The notes: generated from the sequence alone by a model not told the origin. A stretch of 46,549 bases of DNA from Chelatococcus albus (GCF_030067675.1 NZ_JASJEV010000018.1:1-46549); one strand, 5' to 3'; counted from the first letter of the stretch, positions 20,853 to 30,212 are shown. Program-made: numbers and translations.

Positions 20853-21908
20853 ATGAAACTCTTCTTCGACCAGGCCCAGCTCGCGCATCGGCCGCGGCAA
20901 TACATGGTGCACGGACGCATCGTGGACCCCTTCGAGAACCCCGATCGCGCCACGACGCTCCTCGATGCCCTCGACCGCCTCGGCCTGGAACGCGCCACGC
21001 CGCGCGACGCTGGCCGCGCGCCGATCCTCGCCGTCCATGCCGCCCACTACGTCACCTTCCTCGAGGAGGCCTATGCCCGCTTCATGGAGCTGCCCGGCGC
21101 GGGCCCGGAGGTCCTGCCCAACGTCAGCCCCTACCGCGGCGCCGGCGCCGATTTCGCCGAGCGCGGTCCGGCGCGGCCGAAGGGCATCATCGGTCGGGCG
21201 GGCTGGTACCTGAGCGGCATGTCCTGCGCCATGACGGCCGACACCTGGGCGTCGGCGTACGCCTCGGCGCAGACGGGGATAGCCGGGGCGGAGGCCGTGC
21301 TCGCGGGCGAGCGAGCCGCCTTTGCGCTCTGCCGGCCGCCCGGCCATCACGCCTATGCCGACCGCTCCGCCGGCTTCTGCTACCTGAACAACGCCGCGAT
21401 TGCCGCCGAGGTGCTGCGCCAGGCCTTTCGCCGCGTGGCGATCGTCGATTTCGACACCCATCACGGCGACGGCACGCAGGCGATCTTCTACCGACGGGCC
21501 GATGTATTCTACGGCTCGGTGCACACCGACCCGTCCGACTATTACCCGCATCATGCCGGCTACGCCGACGAAACGGGCTTCGGCGACGGGGAGTGCGCAA
21601 ACCTCAACCTGCCGCTCGCGCCCGGCGCGGGTGACGACGCCTTCCTCGACGCCAATACGCGGCTCGCGCTGGCGGTGCAGGCGCACGGGGCCGAGGCACT
21701 TGTGATCTCAGCCGGCTGGGATGCGCATCGGGAGGACCCGCTGTCGCGCCTCGGCGTCACCACCGATGCCTATCCGCGCCTCGGGGAGATCTGGGGCAAG
21801 CTCGGGCTGCCGACGCTGATCGTGCAGGAGGGGGGCTATTCGCTGGCCGCCGTGGCCGAGGCTGCGCCGGCCTTCGTTGCGGCCTTCCGCGCCGCCGCGG
21901 GCGCCTGA
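20853..21908 (+). CDS. Acetylpolyamine amidohydrolase / histone-deacetylase-family protein
   Basis: The 351-residue zinc hydrolase has the deacetylase active site: tandem catalytic His165-His166 in RPPGHHAY, zinc ligands Asp201 and His203 in DFDTHHGDGTQ and Asp290 in SAGWDAH, and transition-state Tyr329 in QEGGYS. The N-terminus MKLFFDQAQLAHRPRQYMVHG and the insertion before the active site resemble bacterial acetylpolyamine aminohydrolases, which deacetylate acetylputrescine, acetylcadaverine and similar amines. No polyamine transport or synthesis gene is next to it, so the substrate is inferred from subfamily features only. Confidence 0.88.
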   Translation: MKLFFDQAQLAHRPRQYMVHGRIVDPFENPDRATTLLDALDRLGLERATPRDAGRAPILAVHAAHYVTFLEEAYARFMELPGAGPEVLPNVSPYRGAGADFAERGPARPKGIIGRAGWYLSGMSCAMTADTWASAYASAQTGIAGAEAVLAGERAAFALCRPPGHHAYADRSAGFCYLNNAAIAAEVLRQAFRRVAIVDFDTHHGDGTQAIFYRRADVFYGSVHTDPSDYYPHHAGYADETGFGDGECANLNLPLAPGAGDDAFLDANTRLALAVQAHGAEALVISAGWDAHREDPLSRLGVTTDAYPRLGEIWGKLGLPTLIVQEGGYSLAAVAEAAPAFVAAFRAAAGA

Positions 21909-21928
21909 CGGGGCGAGGGACACTCCGC

Positions 21929-21942
21929 GGCGCTTCGGCGCC
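21929..21942. terminator. UUCG tetraloop hairpin between convergent genes
   Basis: GGCGC-TTCG-GCGCC is an exceptionally stable hairpin sitting 20 bp after the amidohydrolase stop and 58 bp before the HPr stop on the other strand. It could end transcription from both sides, but no T-tract follows. Confidence 0.4.
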
Positions 21943-21999
21943 AGCCTTGATGCGTGCGGGACTGCGAAGAGCGGCCGGGCCCGGAGCCGGGAGGGTCGC

Positions 22000-22335
22000 T
22001 CACTCCTCCTCGCCGAAGCGGTCGGCGAGCAGCGCCGTGATGGCCTCGATGCAGGCTTCGGCATCGTCGCCCCGAGCGGTGACCGTGATGGTCGTGCCCT
22101 GCGCGGCGGCGAGCGTCAGAAGCCCCATGATCGAGCGTCCTCCGACCGTCTCGCCGCACCGGGTGACATGGACCTCGGCCTCGAAGCGATCGACCGTCTG
22201 CACAAACTTGGCCGACGCACGGGCGTGCAGGCCCTTGCGGTTGATGATGGCAAGCTCGCGCGCGAGCGCACCATCCGGGACCGGCGCCGGCGGGCAGTCC
22301 TCGTCGACGGGAGCGGAGACGCGCATTTCGTTCAT
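22000..22335 (-). CDS. ptsH: HPr-like phosphocarrier of a regulatory PTS
   Basis: The 111-residue protein contains the HPr fold after an unusual 25-residue N-terminal extension. The phosphorylatable His37 is in KGLHARAS and the regulatory serine site is Ser68 in GGRSIMGLL, the target of HPr kinase. Alphaproteobacterial HPr of this type takes phosphate from EI-Ntr and serves regulation rather than sugar uptake. ATG 22335 is used; an in-frame ATG at 22326 would remove three residues. It ends the chvI-chvG-hprK-EIIA-HPr block, 13 bp after the EIIA stop. The ahcY gene found next in Sinorhizobium is absent. Confidence 0.92.
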   Translation of the reverse strand: MNEMRVSAPVDEDCPPAPVPDGALARELAIINRKGLHARASAKFVQTVDRFEAEVHVTRCGETVGGRSIMGLLTLAAAQGTTITVTARGDDAEACIEAITALLADRFGEEE

Positions 22336-22348
22336 CGCTTGCCGTTCG

Positions 22349-22750
22349 TCACTTGCCCGCGAGCACCCGGCTCGCGACGTTGATGTACTTGCGGCCGGCC
22401 TCCTGGGCCTGCAGGACCGCCTCCTCGAGAGGCTTATCATCGCGCACGCTCGCAAGCTTGATGAGCATGGGCAGGTTGATGCCGGCGACGACCTCGACCT
22501 TGCGTCCGTTCATCACCGAGATGGCGAGGTTCGATGGCGTGCCGCCGAACATGTCGGTGAGAACGACGACGCCATCCCCGCTATCCACACGACCGACGGC
22601 ATCGACAATGTCCTTCCGACGACTTTCCATGTCGTCCTCGGGACCGATCGTCACCGTCTCGATCTGCTTTTGGGGTCCGACCACGTGCTCCAGCGCGGCG
22701 CGGAATTCCGTCGCCAGGCAGCCGTGCGTTACCAGCACAAGACCGATCAT
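22349..22750 (-). CDS. ptsIIA: Mannose-family PTS EIIA component
   Basis: The 133-residue protein is an EIIA-Man fold: phosphorylatable His9 in GLVLVTHG, Asp66 in VVLTDMFGGTPSN, and FGGTPSNLAI. No EIIB or EIIC gene accompanies it, so no sugar can be transported by this system alone; in rhizobia this protein is a terminal phosphate acceptor that regulates metabolism and potassium or envelope functions. It lies between hprK and HPr and is probably in the same transcript, though 89 bp separates it from hprK. Confidence 0.92.
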   Translation of the reverse strand: MIGLVLVTHGCLATEFRAALEHVVGPQKQIETVTIGPEDDMESRRKDIVDAVGRVDSGDGVVVLTDMFGGTPSNLAISVMNGRKVEVVAGINLPMLIKLASVRDDKPLEEAVLQAQEAGRKYINVASRVLAGK

Positions 22751-22839
22751 TCAGGAACCTGAGGGCACTGCCCTTGCTGCGGAGCAGCCATTTTGTGCAT
22801 TGCGGCGCCGAGTGCAAGGGCATTGCGACCATTTGGTCA

Positions 22840-23310
22840 TCATTCAGCCATACAAACCTCGGCGCCGGACGGTTCTTGCAACGCCAGGTAGGACATTACG
22901 AGCCCATGCGCGTTTTCGTCGACCCTCACGGCGAGCCTCGGGAGCACGATTCCTTCCACGTCGGTCACCATGTCCTCTTCCTCGGGCATGCGTTCGGGCA
23001 GCGCCGTCAGACAGTCGACGACAAGGCGCAGCACCGCAGCCGCCTCGTAGGGCATGCGCACGATGCCGACGCCGCGCAGCTCGAACATGCCGGCGATCGC
23101 CGGCACCGGGCGGGCGACGATCCGCCTTCCCCCGGGAAAGAGGCGCACGCGGTCGTCGGCGACGAGCCGGGCGAAGCGTCCCTGCCGGCTGGCCTCCTCG
23201 ACCAGCCGCCGCGCCAGCACCGACTTGCCGGTGCCGGAGGCGCCGCGGATGAGGATGCCCGCCTCGCCGACGAGAACGCAGGTCGCGTGAATGGTTGCCG
23301 GCTCGCTCAT
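22840..23310 (-). CDS. hprK: Short HPr kinase/phosphorylase
   Basis: The 156-residue protein keeps only the catalytic domain of HPr kinase (about 310 residues in Firmicutes). Walker A GASGTGKS is at 23-30, followed by the DDR motif (LVADDRVRLF) and the PAIAGMFELRGVGI segment of the active site. Shortened HprK is the rule in alphaproteobacteria. It phosphorylates the serine of HPr (Ser68 at 22000-22335). ATG 23310 overlaps the chvG stop by four bases (ATGA), indicating coupled translation. Confidence 0.93.
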   Translation of the reverse strand: MSEPATIHATCVLVGEAGILIRGASGTGKSVLARRLVEEASRQGRFARLVADDRVRLFPGGRRIVARPVPAIAGMFELRGVGIVRMPYEAAAVLRLVVDCLTALPERMPEEEDMVTDVEGIVLPRLAVRVDENAHGLVMSYLALQEPSGAEVCMAE

Positions 23311-25148
23311 GTTCTTGCGCCCGCGGCCGCCGGATTCATCGCCGCCGGCAACCGCACGACGAAACGGGCGCCGAGCACCGGCCGCTCCCCCTCGACCCCC
23401 GCCGGCCCGAGCCGGTTCTCCGCCCAGATGCGGCCGCGGTGCGCCTCGACGATCTGGCGCGAGATCGACAGGCCGAGGCCTGAGTTCTGCCCGAAGCCCT
23501 GCTCCGGCCGGTCGGTGTAGAAGCGCTCGAAGACGCGCTCGAGTGCGTGGTCCGGGATGCCGGGCCCATCGTCCTCGACGGCGATCTCCACGTCGGTCTT
23601 GAGGCGCCGCAGGCGCACGCGCACCTCGCCGCCGGGCGGCGAGAAGGAGCGCGCGTTGTCGAGCAGGTTGTTGAGCACCTGCCCGAGACGGCTGTCGTGA
23701 CCCATGACGAGGAAGGCGTCGCGGCCGAGGGCGCTCGGATCGACGGCAAGGCGCGTCAGCGGCGCATCGGGATGCCGCACCTCGTTCGCGACGGACACCA
23801 CGGCCTCTGCGAGACGGCGCATCTCCACCGGCTCGGCGTCGGTGCGGGCGAGCTCGGCGTCGAGGCGCGAGGCATCGGAGATATCGCTGATGAGCCGGTC
23901 GAGGCGCTTCACGTCGTGCTGGATGACGCTGAGCAGCCGCGCGCGCGCCTCCTCGGTCCGCGCGAGCGGCAGCGTCTCCACGGCGCTGCGCAGCGACGTG
24001 AGCGGGTTCTTCAGCTCGTGCGCCACGTCGGCGGCGAAGCTCTCGATCGCGTCCATGCGCTTGTAGAGGGCGCGCGTCATGTCGCGCAGCGCCCCCGAGA
24101 GGTGGCCGATCTCATCGGACCGCTCGGTGAAGTCCGGGATCTCCTGGCGCGACTTGATGCCCCGGCGGACGCGATCGGCGGCCTCGGCAAGCCGGCGCAT
24201 CGGGCCGGCGATCGTGCCCGCAAGCAGGAAGGAGAGCACCACCATGACCGCCGCCGCGACCGCGAAGACGCGGATGATGGCCCAGCGCTCGGCGGCGATG
24301 ATCGAGTCGATGTCCCCGCCCTGCGTGGACAGGAGGAGCGCGCCGCGCACGGTGCGGAAGCGCTGGATCGGCACGGCCACGGACACGATGGTTTCGCCGC
24401 GCGCGTTGACGCGTACGATGGAGCCTGGCGTGCCCGACAGGGCCCGCTGCACCTCGGGCAGGGCCTTGCCCATCGTCGGCGCGAGTTCCTCGGCGAGCGG
24501 CGGGGCCGAGCGCCAGAAGAGGCCCTTCAGCGTGTTCCAGACGCGCTCGCCGAGCGTCTTGTCCTCCTTGGCCAAGGGCGGCAGGTCGAAGCGCAGGATG
24601 TCGCCACGCGCATAGAGCGAGCGCGAGTCGAGCAGCAGGAGGCCGTCGCGGTCGTAAATGCGGGCGCGCGTGCGCGTCGGCGTCACGAGGCGGCGGAGCA
24701 CCGGCGCCACGCGCTCGGGGTTGATCGAGAACTCGAGGGGCGACAGATCGTCGGACAGGCCCGAGCTCTCGCCGGCCTGCAGCTGCAGGAGCTTGTCGGG
24801 ATCGATGGTGATCGTGTCGGTCTCGACGGTGGCGGAGGCTGCCACCGCGCCCGCGATGATCTCGCCCTGGGTGAGCAGGCTCTGCACGCGCGCGTCGATG
24901 AGGCCGGCGCGGAACTGGTTGAGATAGAGGAAACCGACCAGGAGCGCGACGAGGCCGGCGAGATTGAGGACGACGATGCGCCGCGTCAGGCTCGACGAGG
25001 CCCGCGCCGACACGGCATGGGCAATGCGCCGCACACGCTCGCCGATGCCCGGCGAGCGTTCCGCCACGTGCTCGCCGTCGGCCTCGACCGGGAACGAGCT
25101 CTGATCGATCGGTTCGACGGACATGGCCCCGACCGGCGCATCGTTCAT
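23307..25148 (-). CDS. chvG: ChvG-type sensor histidine kinase
   Basis: The 613-residue kinase has membrane helices at about 57-77 and 291-312 enclosing a periplasmic sensor of some 210 residues. A HAMP region follows (about 313-365), then the H-box with His377 in AADVAHELKNPLTS, N-box LNNLLDNARSF, G1 DDGPGIP and G2 GLGLSISRQI. It is the ChvG/ExoS sensor of the acid- and envelope-responsive system found across Hyphomicrobiales. It is 24 bp after chvI and overlaps hprK by four bases. An in-frame ATG eight codons downstream is an alternative start. Confidence 0.94.
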   Translation of the reverse strand: MNDAPVGAMSVEPIDQSSFPVEADGEHVAERSPGIGERVRRIAHAVSARASSSLTRRIVVLNLAGLVALLVGFLYLNQFRAGLIDARVQSLLTQGEIIAGAVAASATVETDTITIDPDKLLQLQAGESSGLSDDLSPLEFSINPERVAPVLRRLVTPTRTRARIYDRDGLLLLDSRSLYARGDILRFDLPPLAKEDKTLGERVWNTLKGLFWRSAPPLAEELAPTMGKALPEVQRALSGTPGSIVRVNARGETIVSVAVPIQRFRTVRGALLLSTQGGDIDSIIAAERWAIIRVFAVAAAVMVVLSFLLAGTIAGPMRRLAEAADRVRRGIKSRQEIPDFTERSDEIGHLSGALRDMTRALYKRMDAIESFAADVAHELKNPLTSLRSAVETLPLARTEEARARLLSVIQHDVKRLDRLISDISDASRLDAELARTDAEPVEMRRLAEAVVSVANEVRHPDAPLTRLAVDPSALGRDAFLVMGHDSRLGQVLNNLLDNARSFSPPGGEVRVRLRRLKTDVEIAVEDDGPGIPDHALERVFERFYTDRPEQGFGQNSGLGLSISRQIVEAHRGRIWAENRLGPAGVEGERPVLGARFVVRLPAAMNPAAAGART

Positions 25149-25172
25149 CGCGACATGGACGCCGCGTCGATC

Positions 25173-25871
25173 TTACGCCTCCTTGAAGCGATAGCCGACG
25201 CCATAGAGCGTCTCGATCATGTCGAAGCTCGTGTCAACGGCCTTGAATTTCTTGCGCAGGCGCTTGATGTGGCTGTCGATGGTGCGGTCGTCGACATAGA
25301 CCTGATCGTCGTAGGCCGCGTCCATGAGGGCGTTGCGGCTCTTCACCACGCCCGGGCGCGTGGCGAGCGCCTGCAGGATGAGGAACTCGGTGACGGTGAG
25401 CGTCACGGGTTCGTTCTTCCACGTGCAGGTGTGGCGCTCCGGATCCATCTTGAGCAGGCCGCGCTCCAGCGCCTTGGCGTCGGCCTCGCGGGGCACCGCC
25501 TGGTCGCGCGGGCTCGCGCGGCGCAGCACCGCCTTGACGCGCTCGACGAGCAGGCGCTGCGAGAACGGCTTCCGGATGAAGTCGTCGGCGCCCATCTTGA
25601 GGCCGAACAGCTCGTCGATCTCCTCGTCCTTGGAGGTGAGGAAGATCACCGGCATGTCGGTACGCTGGCGCAGGCGACGCAGGAGCTCCATGCCGTCCAT
25701 GCGTGGCATCTTGATGTCGAGGATGGCGAGGTCGGGCGGGTTGTTCTTCAGGCCGTCGAGCGCGGAAGCGCCGTCCGTGTAGGTCTGGATGCGATAGCCC
25801 TCCGCCTCCAGGGCGATCGACACGGAGGTCAGGATGTTGCGATCGTCATCGACGAGGGCGATGGTCGGCAT
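25173..25871 (-). CDS. chvI: ChvI-type OmpR-family response regulator
   Basis: The 232-residue regulator has a receiver domain with phospho-acceptor Asp52 in [13 protein letters not shown], the acid pocket VDDD at 8-10, Thr/Lys at LTSKDEE and FIRKPFSQ, and a C-terminal winged helix ending [15 protein letters not shown] and [15 protein letters not shown] 25871 follows GCGAAGAAGC. It is the first gene of the chvI-chvG-hprK-EIIA-HPr unit and diverges from a HugZ-like gene over 160 bp, which holds the promoters of both. Confidence 0.95.
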   Translation of the reverse strand: MPTIALVDDDRNILTSVSIALEAEGYRIQTYTDGASALDGLKNNPPDLAILDIKMPRMDGMELLRRLRQRTDMPVIFLTSKDEEIDELFGLKMGADDFIRKPFSQRLLVERVKAVLRRASPRDQAVPREADAKALERGLLKMDPERHTCTWKNEPVTLTVTEFLILQALATRPGVVKSRNALMDAAYDDQVYVDDRTIDSHIKRLRKKFKAVDTSFDMIETLYGVGYRFKEA

Positions 25872-26031
25872 GCTTCTTCGCTCGTTCGATAGTCCAATAG
25901 AACGGGGTATATGGCTGTCGGCCAGTTCCTCGCGGTCGAGCAAGGCCGAAATATGACCGCGCCGGCGCAAGGAACTGTAGTCCTTTCCGGCGCTTGCCGC
26001 CATTCAGCAGGTTCATCACGAGGTTATATCC

Positions 26032-26772
26032 ATGTCCGAGCGTCCCGAATCAACCCAGAGTTTTGACGCAGTCGCCGCGGCCAAGAGGCTCATGCGCACC
26101 GTCCGCTACGGAACACTGGCGACGCTCGACGCCTCCGGGGCGCCCTATGCCTCGCTCGTCAATGTCGCGTCCGACATCGACGGCACGCCGATAACCCTCA
26201 TCTCGCGGCTCGCCCTGCACACGCGCAACATCGAGGCCGACGGCCGCGTCTCGCTGCTGCTCGCGACCGTCGGGGCGGGCGACCCCTCCGCCCATCCGCG
26301 CATCAGCATCGCCGCGCGGGCGGAGAAGGCGACGGACGAACGTGCGCGGCGGCGCTTCCTCATGCGCCACCCCGGCTCGGCCGGCTACGCCGGTTTTCCC
26401 GACTTCGCCTTCTATCGCCTGGTGCCGACCGGCGCGCATCTGGTCGCCGGCTTCGGCCGCATCGTCGACCTTGCGCCCGCGCAGATTCTCCTCGACCTGA
26501 CCGGGGCGGAAGGGCTCGTCGAGGGCGAGGCGAGCGCCGTCGATCACATGAACGAGGACCACTCCGAGGCGCTGGCGCTCTACGCGACCCGCCTCCTCGG
26601 CGAGCCGGCCGGCGACTGGCGCACGACCGGCCTCGACCCCGAGGGGATCGACCTCATGGCAGGCGACCTCACCGCCCGTCTCATCTTCCCCGAACGCATC
26701 GGCCCGGGCGGCAGTCTGCGCGCCACGCTCGTCGAACTCGCCCGGCAGGCGCGCGCCCGGGACGCCGCCTGA
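26032..26772 (+). CDS. HugZ-family heme/flavin-binding-fold protein
   Basis: The 246-residue protein has an N-terminal split-barrel, pyridoxamine-phosphate-oxidase-like domain (about 12-160, with RYGTLATLDASGAPYASLVN) and a C-terminal DUF2470 domain with the HugZ motif VDHMNEDHSEAL. HugZ proteins degrade heme in some pathogens; other members bind FMN. No heme uptake genes are nearby, so activity is not assigned. Placed between chvI and pckA, it breaks the usual direct pckA/chvI neighbourhood. Its ATG follows CATCACGAGGTTATATCC; the spacing AGG to ATG is 10 bases. Confidence 0.85.
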   Translation: MSERPESTQSFDAVAAAKRLMRTVRYGTLATLDASGAPYASLVNVASDIDGTPITLISRLALHTRNIEADGRVSLLLATVGAGDPSAHPRISIAARAEKATDERARRRFLMRHPGSAGYAGFPDFAFYRLVPTGAHLVAGFGRIVDLAPAQILLDLTGAEGLVEGEASAVDHMNEDHSEALALYATRLLGEPAGDWRTTGLDPEGIDLMAGDLTARLIFPERIGPGGSLRATLVELARQARARDAA

Positions 26773-26902
26773 GCACCGGCGTGGCTGTGGCGCGTTACAG
26801 ACTCCGGATGATGTCACTCGCCGCCCTTGTGGGCCAGCCGCCCGAAAGGGTAGCTGTCGCCCGCGCCCAATTTCTGTCATATGGGCGCGGGAGGAGCCTG
26901 GT

Positions 26903-26960
26903 GCCCGGAGCACGAAGCCGAAGACCGGCGACCGGTCTTCGGTCGCCGTCGTGTCCGGGC
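26903..26960. repeat. Long interrupted hairpin upstream of pckA
   Basis: The gap 26773-27092 (320 bp) has no gene; its main feature is this 58-base dyad. Paired arms are GCCCGGA 26903-26909 with 26954-26960, CACGA 26911-26915 with 26949-26953, and CCGAAGACCGG 26918-26928 with 26932-26942, with a 3-base loop and small bulges. It resembles a mobile palindromic element rather than a terminator, as no T-tract follows. A related core lies at 3678-3700. Confidence 0.65.
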
Positions 26961-27092
26961 GTGTTGGAACCGGTCACGTTTGCGACCTCGGCCCGGCCCT
27001 GGCCGGGGTCATCGTGATCCACCGGAGCTGCGCAGCGGGAGGCGAGGGCGGCAGGGAGCGTGCCGTCGCCCCCGGTCGAGGAGGATCGTTTC

Positions 27093-28703
27093 GTGGACAA
27101 CGTCGGCGTATTCAACGGCGCGCACGGCGCCGAGGCTTTCGGCTTCCGCAATCTCAAACGCGTGCACTGGAACTTCGAAGCGCCCCGCCTCTACGAGGAG
27201 ACGCTGAGGCGCGGCGAGACCCAGCTCGCCAAGGGCGGTGCCGTCGTCGCCGAGACCGGCGTCCACACCGGCCGCAGCCCCAAGGACAAGTTCATCGTCA
27301 AGGATTCGACCACCGCCGAGGTCGTGTGGTGGGACAACAACGGCGCCATCTCGCCGGCCCAGTTCGATGCGCTGCTCGCCGACTTCCTGAAGCATGCCGA
27401 GGGCAGGGAGCTCTTCGCCCAGGACCTCTACGGCGGCGCCGATCCGGCCTATCGCGTCAAGGTGCGCGTCTTCACCGAATACGCCTGGCACTCGCTCTTC
27501 ATCCGCAACCTGCTCATCCGCCCCGAGCGTGGGGAGCTCGCCGGCTACGTGCCGGAGCTGACGATCGTCGACCTGCCCTCCTTCAAGGCCGACCCCGCCC
27601 GGCACGGCGTGCGCTCCGAGACGGTGATCGCCTGCGACTTCACGCGCAAGATCGTGCTCATCGGCGGGACGTCCTACGCCGGCGAGATGAAGAAGTCGGT
27701 CTTCACCTACCTCAACTTCGTGCTGCCGGCTCAGGGCGCCATGCCCATGCACTGCTCGGCCAACGCCGGGCGCGAGGGCGACGTCGCCGTGTTCTTCGGC
27801 CTCTCGGGCACAGGCAAGACCACGCTGTCGGCCGATCCGAACCGCACCCTCATCGGGGACGACGAGCACGGCTGGAGCGCGAGCGGCGTCTTCAATTTCG
27901 AGGGCGGCTGCTACGCCAAGACCATCCGCCTGTCGCGCGAGGCCGAGCCCGAGATCTACGCCACCACCGAGCGCTTCGGCACCGTGCTCGAGAACGTCGT
28001 CGTTGATCCGATCACGCGCGAGCCGAACTTCGATGACGCGTCGAAGACCGAGAACACGCGCTGCGCCTATCCCCTCGACTTCATCCCGAACGCGAGCCCG
28101 ACGGGCCGCGCCGGCATGCCGAAGAACATCGTCATGCTGACCTGCGACGCCTTCGGCGTGCTGCCGCCCATCGCCAAGCTCACGCCGGCGCAGGCCATGT
28201 ACCACTTCCTCTCCGGCTACACCGCCAAGGTCGCCGGCACCGAGAAGGGCGTCACCGATCCGCAGGCCACCTTCTCCACCTGCTTCGGCGCCCCCTTCAT
28301 GCCGCGCCACCCCTCCGTCTACGGCAACCTGCTGCGCGACTTCATCGCCAAGCACGGGGTCGACTGCTGGCTCGTCAACACCGGCTGGACCGGCGGCAAG
28401 CACGGCATCGGCCGGCGCATGCCGATCCGCGTCACGCGCCGCCTGCTGACCGCCGCCCTCGACGGCTCGTTGAACCGCGCCGACTTCCGCACCGACCCCT
28501 ATTTCGGCTTCTCGGTGCCGACCTCGGTACCCGGCGTCGAGCCGCACATCCTCTATCCGGTGAAGACCTGGGCCGATAAGGCCGCCTTCGCCGAGACGGC
28601 GAAGAGGCTCGTCGGCATGTTCCGCGAGAACTTCGCCAAGTTCGAGGCCCACGTCGATGCCGACGTGCGCTCGGCCGGGCCGGAGACCTCAATCGCCGCC
28701 TGA
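27093..28703 (+). CDS. pckA: ATP-dependent phosphoenolpyruvate carboxykinase
   Basis: The 536-residue enzyme converts oxaloacetate to phosphoenolpyruvate with ATP. The kinase-1 P-loop GLSGTGKTT is at 236-244, metal ligand His220 lies in PMHCSAN, and LIGDDEHGW (253-261) is the kinase-2 motif; [10 protein letters not shown] near residue 60 is the family signature. I choose GTG 27093 because GAGGAGG lies eight bases upstream and the product starts like rhizobial PckA; another GTG at 27060 is open. It is divergent from and near chvI, as in other Hyphomicrobiales, and ends in a strong terminator. Confidence 0.95.
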   Translation: MDNVGVFNGAHGAEAFGFRNLKRVHWNFEAPRLYEETLRRGETQLAKGGAVVAETGVHTGRSPKDKFIVKDSTTAEVVWWDNNGAISPAQFDALLADFLKHAEGRELFAQDLYGGADPAYRVKVRVFTEYAWHSLFIRNLLIRPERGELAGYVPELTIVDLPSFKADPARHGVRSETVIACDFTRKIVLIGGTSYAGEMKKSVFTYLNFVLPAQGAMPMHCSANAGREGDVAVFFGLSGTGKTTLSADPNRTLIGDDEHGWSASGVFNFEGGCYAKTIRLSREAEPEIYATTERFGTVLENVVVDPITREPNFDDASKTENTRCAYPLDFIPNASPTGRAGMPKNIVMLTCDAFGVLPPIAKLTPAQAMYHFLSGYTAKVAGTEKGVTDPQATFSTCFGAPFMPRHPSVYGNLLRDFIAKHGVDCWLVNTGWTGGKHGIGRRMPIRVTRRLLTAALDGSLNRADFRTDPYFGFSVPTSVPGVEPHILYPVKTWADKAAFAETAKRLVGMFRENFAKFEAHVDADVRSAGPETSIAA

Positions 28704-28738
28704 GCCGGCGGGCGGTCGGTTCCGCTGTGAAAACAGAG

Positions 28739-28768
28739 AAGGCCGGCGCCGCGGCGCCGGCCTTTTCG
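28739..28768. terminator. Bidirectional intrinsic terminator, pckA and antiporter
   Basis: A perfect palindrome (AAGGCCGGCGCC at 28739-28750 against GGCGCCGGCCTT at 28753-28764) is followed by TTTTCGTTT, with AAAACAGAGAA on the other side. It lies between the convergent stops of pckA (28703) and the antiporter (28791), so it serves both. Confidence 0.92.
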
Positions 28769-28790
28769 TTTGGCCGCGGGACCGCGCCCT

Positions 28791-30212
28791 TCAGCGGAAG
28801 AAGATGAAGGTCGCGACGACGAACAGCGGCACCAGGATGCCGCCCGACCACAGCATGTAGCCGAAGAAGCTCGGCATCTTGACGCCGCGGTGGCGGGCGA
28901 TGGCGTAGACCATGAAGTTCGGGGCGTTGCCGATGTAGCTGTTCGCGCCCATGAACACGGCCCCGGCCGAGATGGCGGCGAGGGTGAGCGCCATCGGCCC
29001 CATCAGCGTCTGAGCCTCGCCGCCGGCGAGCTGGAAGAAGACGAGATAGGTCGGCGCGTTGTCGAGGAAGGAGGAGAGGCCGCCGACGAGCCAGAAATAT
29101 GCCGCGTTGACGGGGGCGCCTGTCGGATCCGTCACCAGCGCGACGAGCGGCGCGAAGGCGCCGTCGGGGCCCGCCTTGAGCATGGCGAGCACGGGGATCA
29201 TGCAGGTGAAGATGCCGGCAAAGAGCTTCGCCACCTCCACGATCGGCCCCCAGGTGAAGCCGTTGCGGTGGCGGATGCTCCTGTCGGTGAGCGCCAGCGA
29301 GGCGAAGGCGACGCCGAGGATGATGGCGTCGCGCAGGAGGTTCTGCAGCTCGATCTCCGCGCCCGGCAGGCGGAGGACGACGCCCGGTTTCCAGTTGGCG
29401 CTCATCAGGATGGCGGCGATGATGATGCCGATGAGAGGGAGATTGACGAGCCCCTCGAGGCCGAGCCGGCTGTCCGGGGTGGGGTCGCGCAGCGGCGGCA
29501 TGCCCTCCTCGCGCCGGTAGAGGGCGGTGTCGAGCAGGAAGAACACCGCGAGCAGGGCGACGACCATGAAGGTTGTCTGGGGTAGCAGGTGCTTCGTCGT
29601 CCAGAAGAAGTCGACGCCCTTCAGGAAGCCGAGGAAGAGGGGCGGGTCGCCGAGCGGCGTCAGCGAGCCGCCGATGTTCGAGACGAGGAAGATGAAGAAG
29701 ACAACGGTGTGGACGTTGTGGCGCCGGTTGTCGTTGGCGCGCAACAGCGGCCGGATCAGCACCATGGACGCGCCCGTCGTGCCGATGAGGCTCGCGAGCC
29801 CCGTGCCGAGGGCGAGGAGCAGCGTGTTGACGGCCGGGCTGCCGTGCAGGTTGCCCTTGACGAGGATGCCGCCGGCACAGGTGAACAATGCGAAGAGCAG
29901 GATGATGAAGGGCAGGTATTCGAGGAGCATCGTATGCAGAAGCGCCTCGACTGCCGTACCTGCGCCGCGCGCGAGCGCCAGCGGCAGCGCCGTGAGCAGT
30001 GCCCATGCGAGGGCGGCCTTGCCGTAGTGGTGCTCCCACAGCCGATGGAAGGCGAGGGGGCCGAGGGCGATCGACAGGAGAATGCCGGTGAAGGGCAGCG
30101 CCCAGATGAAGCCGAAGGAAGCGCCGTCGAGCCCCTCCGCCGCCAGCGCCGCTTGCGGCACGAATACGAGACAAAGAGCGGCGACGGCGGCAAGCGGCCG
30201 ACTGATCCTCAC
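28791..30212 (-). CDS. NhaD/CitMHS-type sodium:proton antiporter
   Basis: The 473-residue membrane protein has a signal-like first helix (MRISRPLAAVAALCLVFVPQA) and about twelve helices of the ion-transporter superfamily. Family features are NIGGSLTPLGDPPLFLGFLK in the first re-entrant region and SSFLDNAPTYLVFF and GANSYIGNAPNFMVYAI in the second half. These match the bacterial proteins annotated as NhaD-like sodium:proton antiporters, although the same domain is also named citrate transporter (CitMHS_2), so the substrate is not certain. GTG 30212 follows a GGGGAGGAAGCCA ribosome-binding site. Confidence 0.87.
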   Translation of the reverse strand: MRISRPLAAVAALCLVFVPQAALAAEGLDGASFGFIWALPFTGILLSIALGPLAFHRLWEHHYGKAALAWALLTALPLALARGAGTAVEALLHTMLLEYLPFIILLFALFTCAGGILVKGNLHGSPAVNTLLLALGTGLASLIGTTGASMVLIRPLLRANDNRRHNVHTVVFFIFLVSNIGGSLTPLGDPPLFLGFLKGVDFFWTTKHLLPQTTFMVVALLAVFFLLDTALYRREEGMPPLRDPTPDSRLGLEGLVNLPLIGIIIAAILMSANWKPGVVLRLPGAEIELQNLLRDAIILGVAFASLALTDRSIRHRNGFTWGPIVEVAKLFAGIFTCMIPVLAMLKAGPDGAFAPLVALVTDPTGAPVNAAYFWLVGGLSSFLDNAPTYLVFFQLAGGEAQTLMGPMALTLAAISAGAVFMGANSYIGNAPNFMVYAIARHRGVKMPSFFGYMLWSGGILVPLFVVATFIFFR

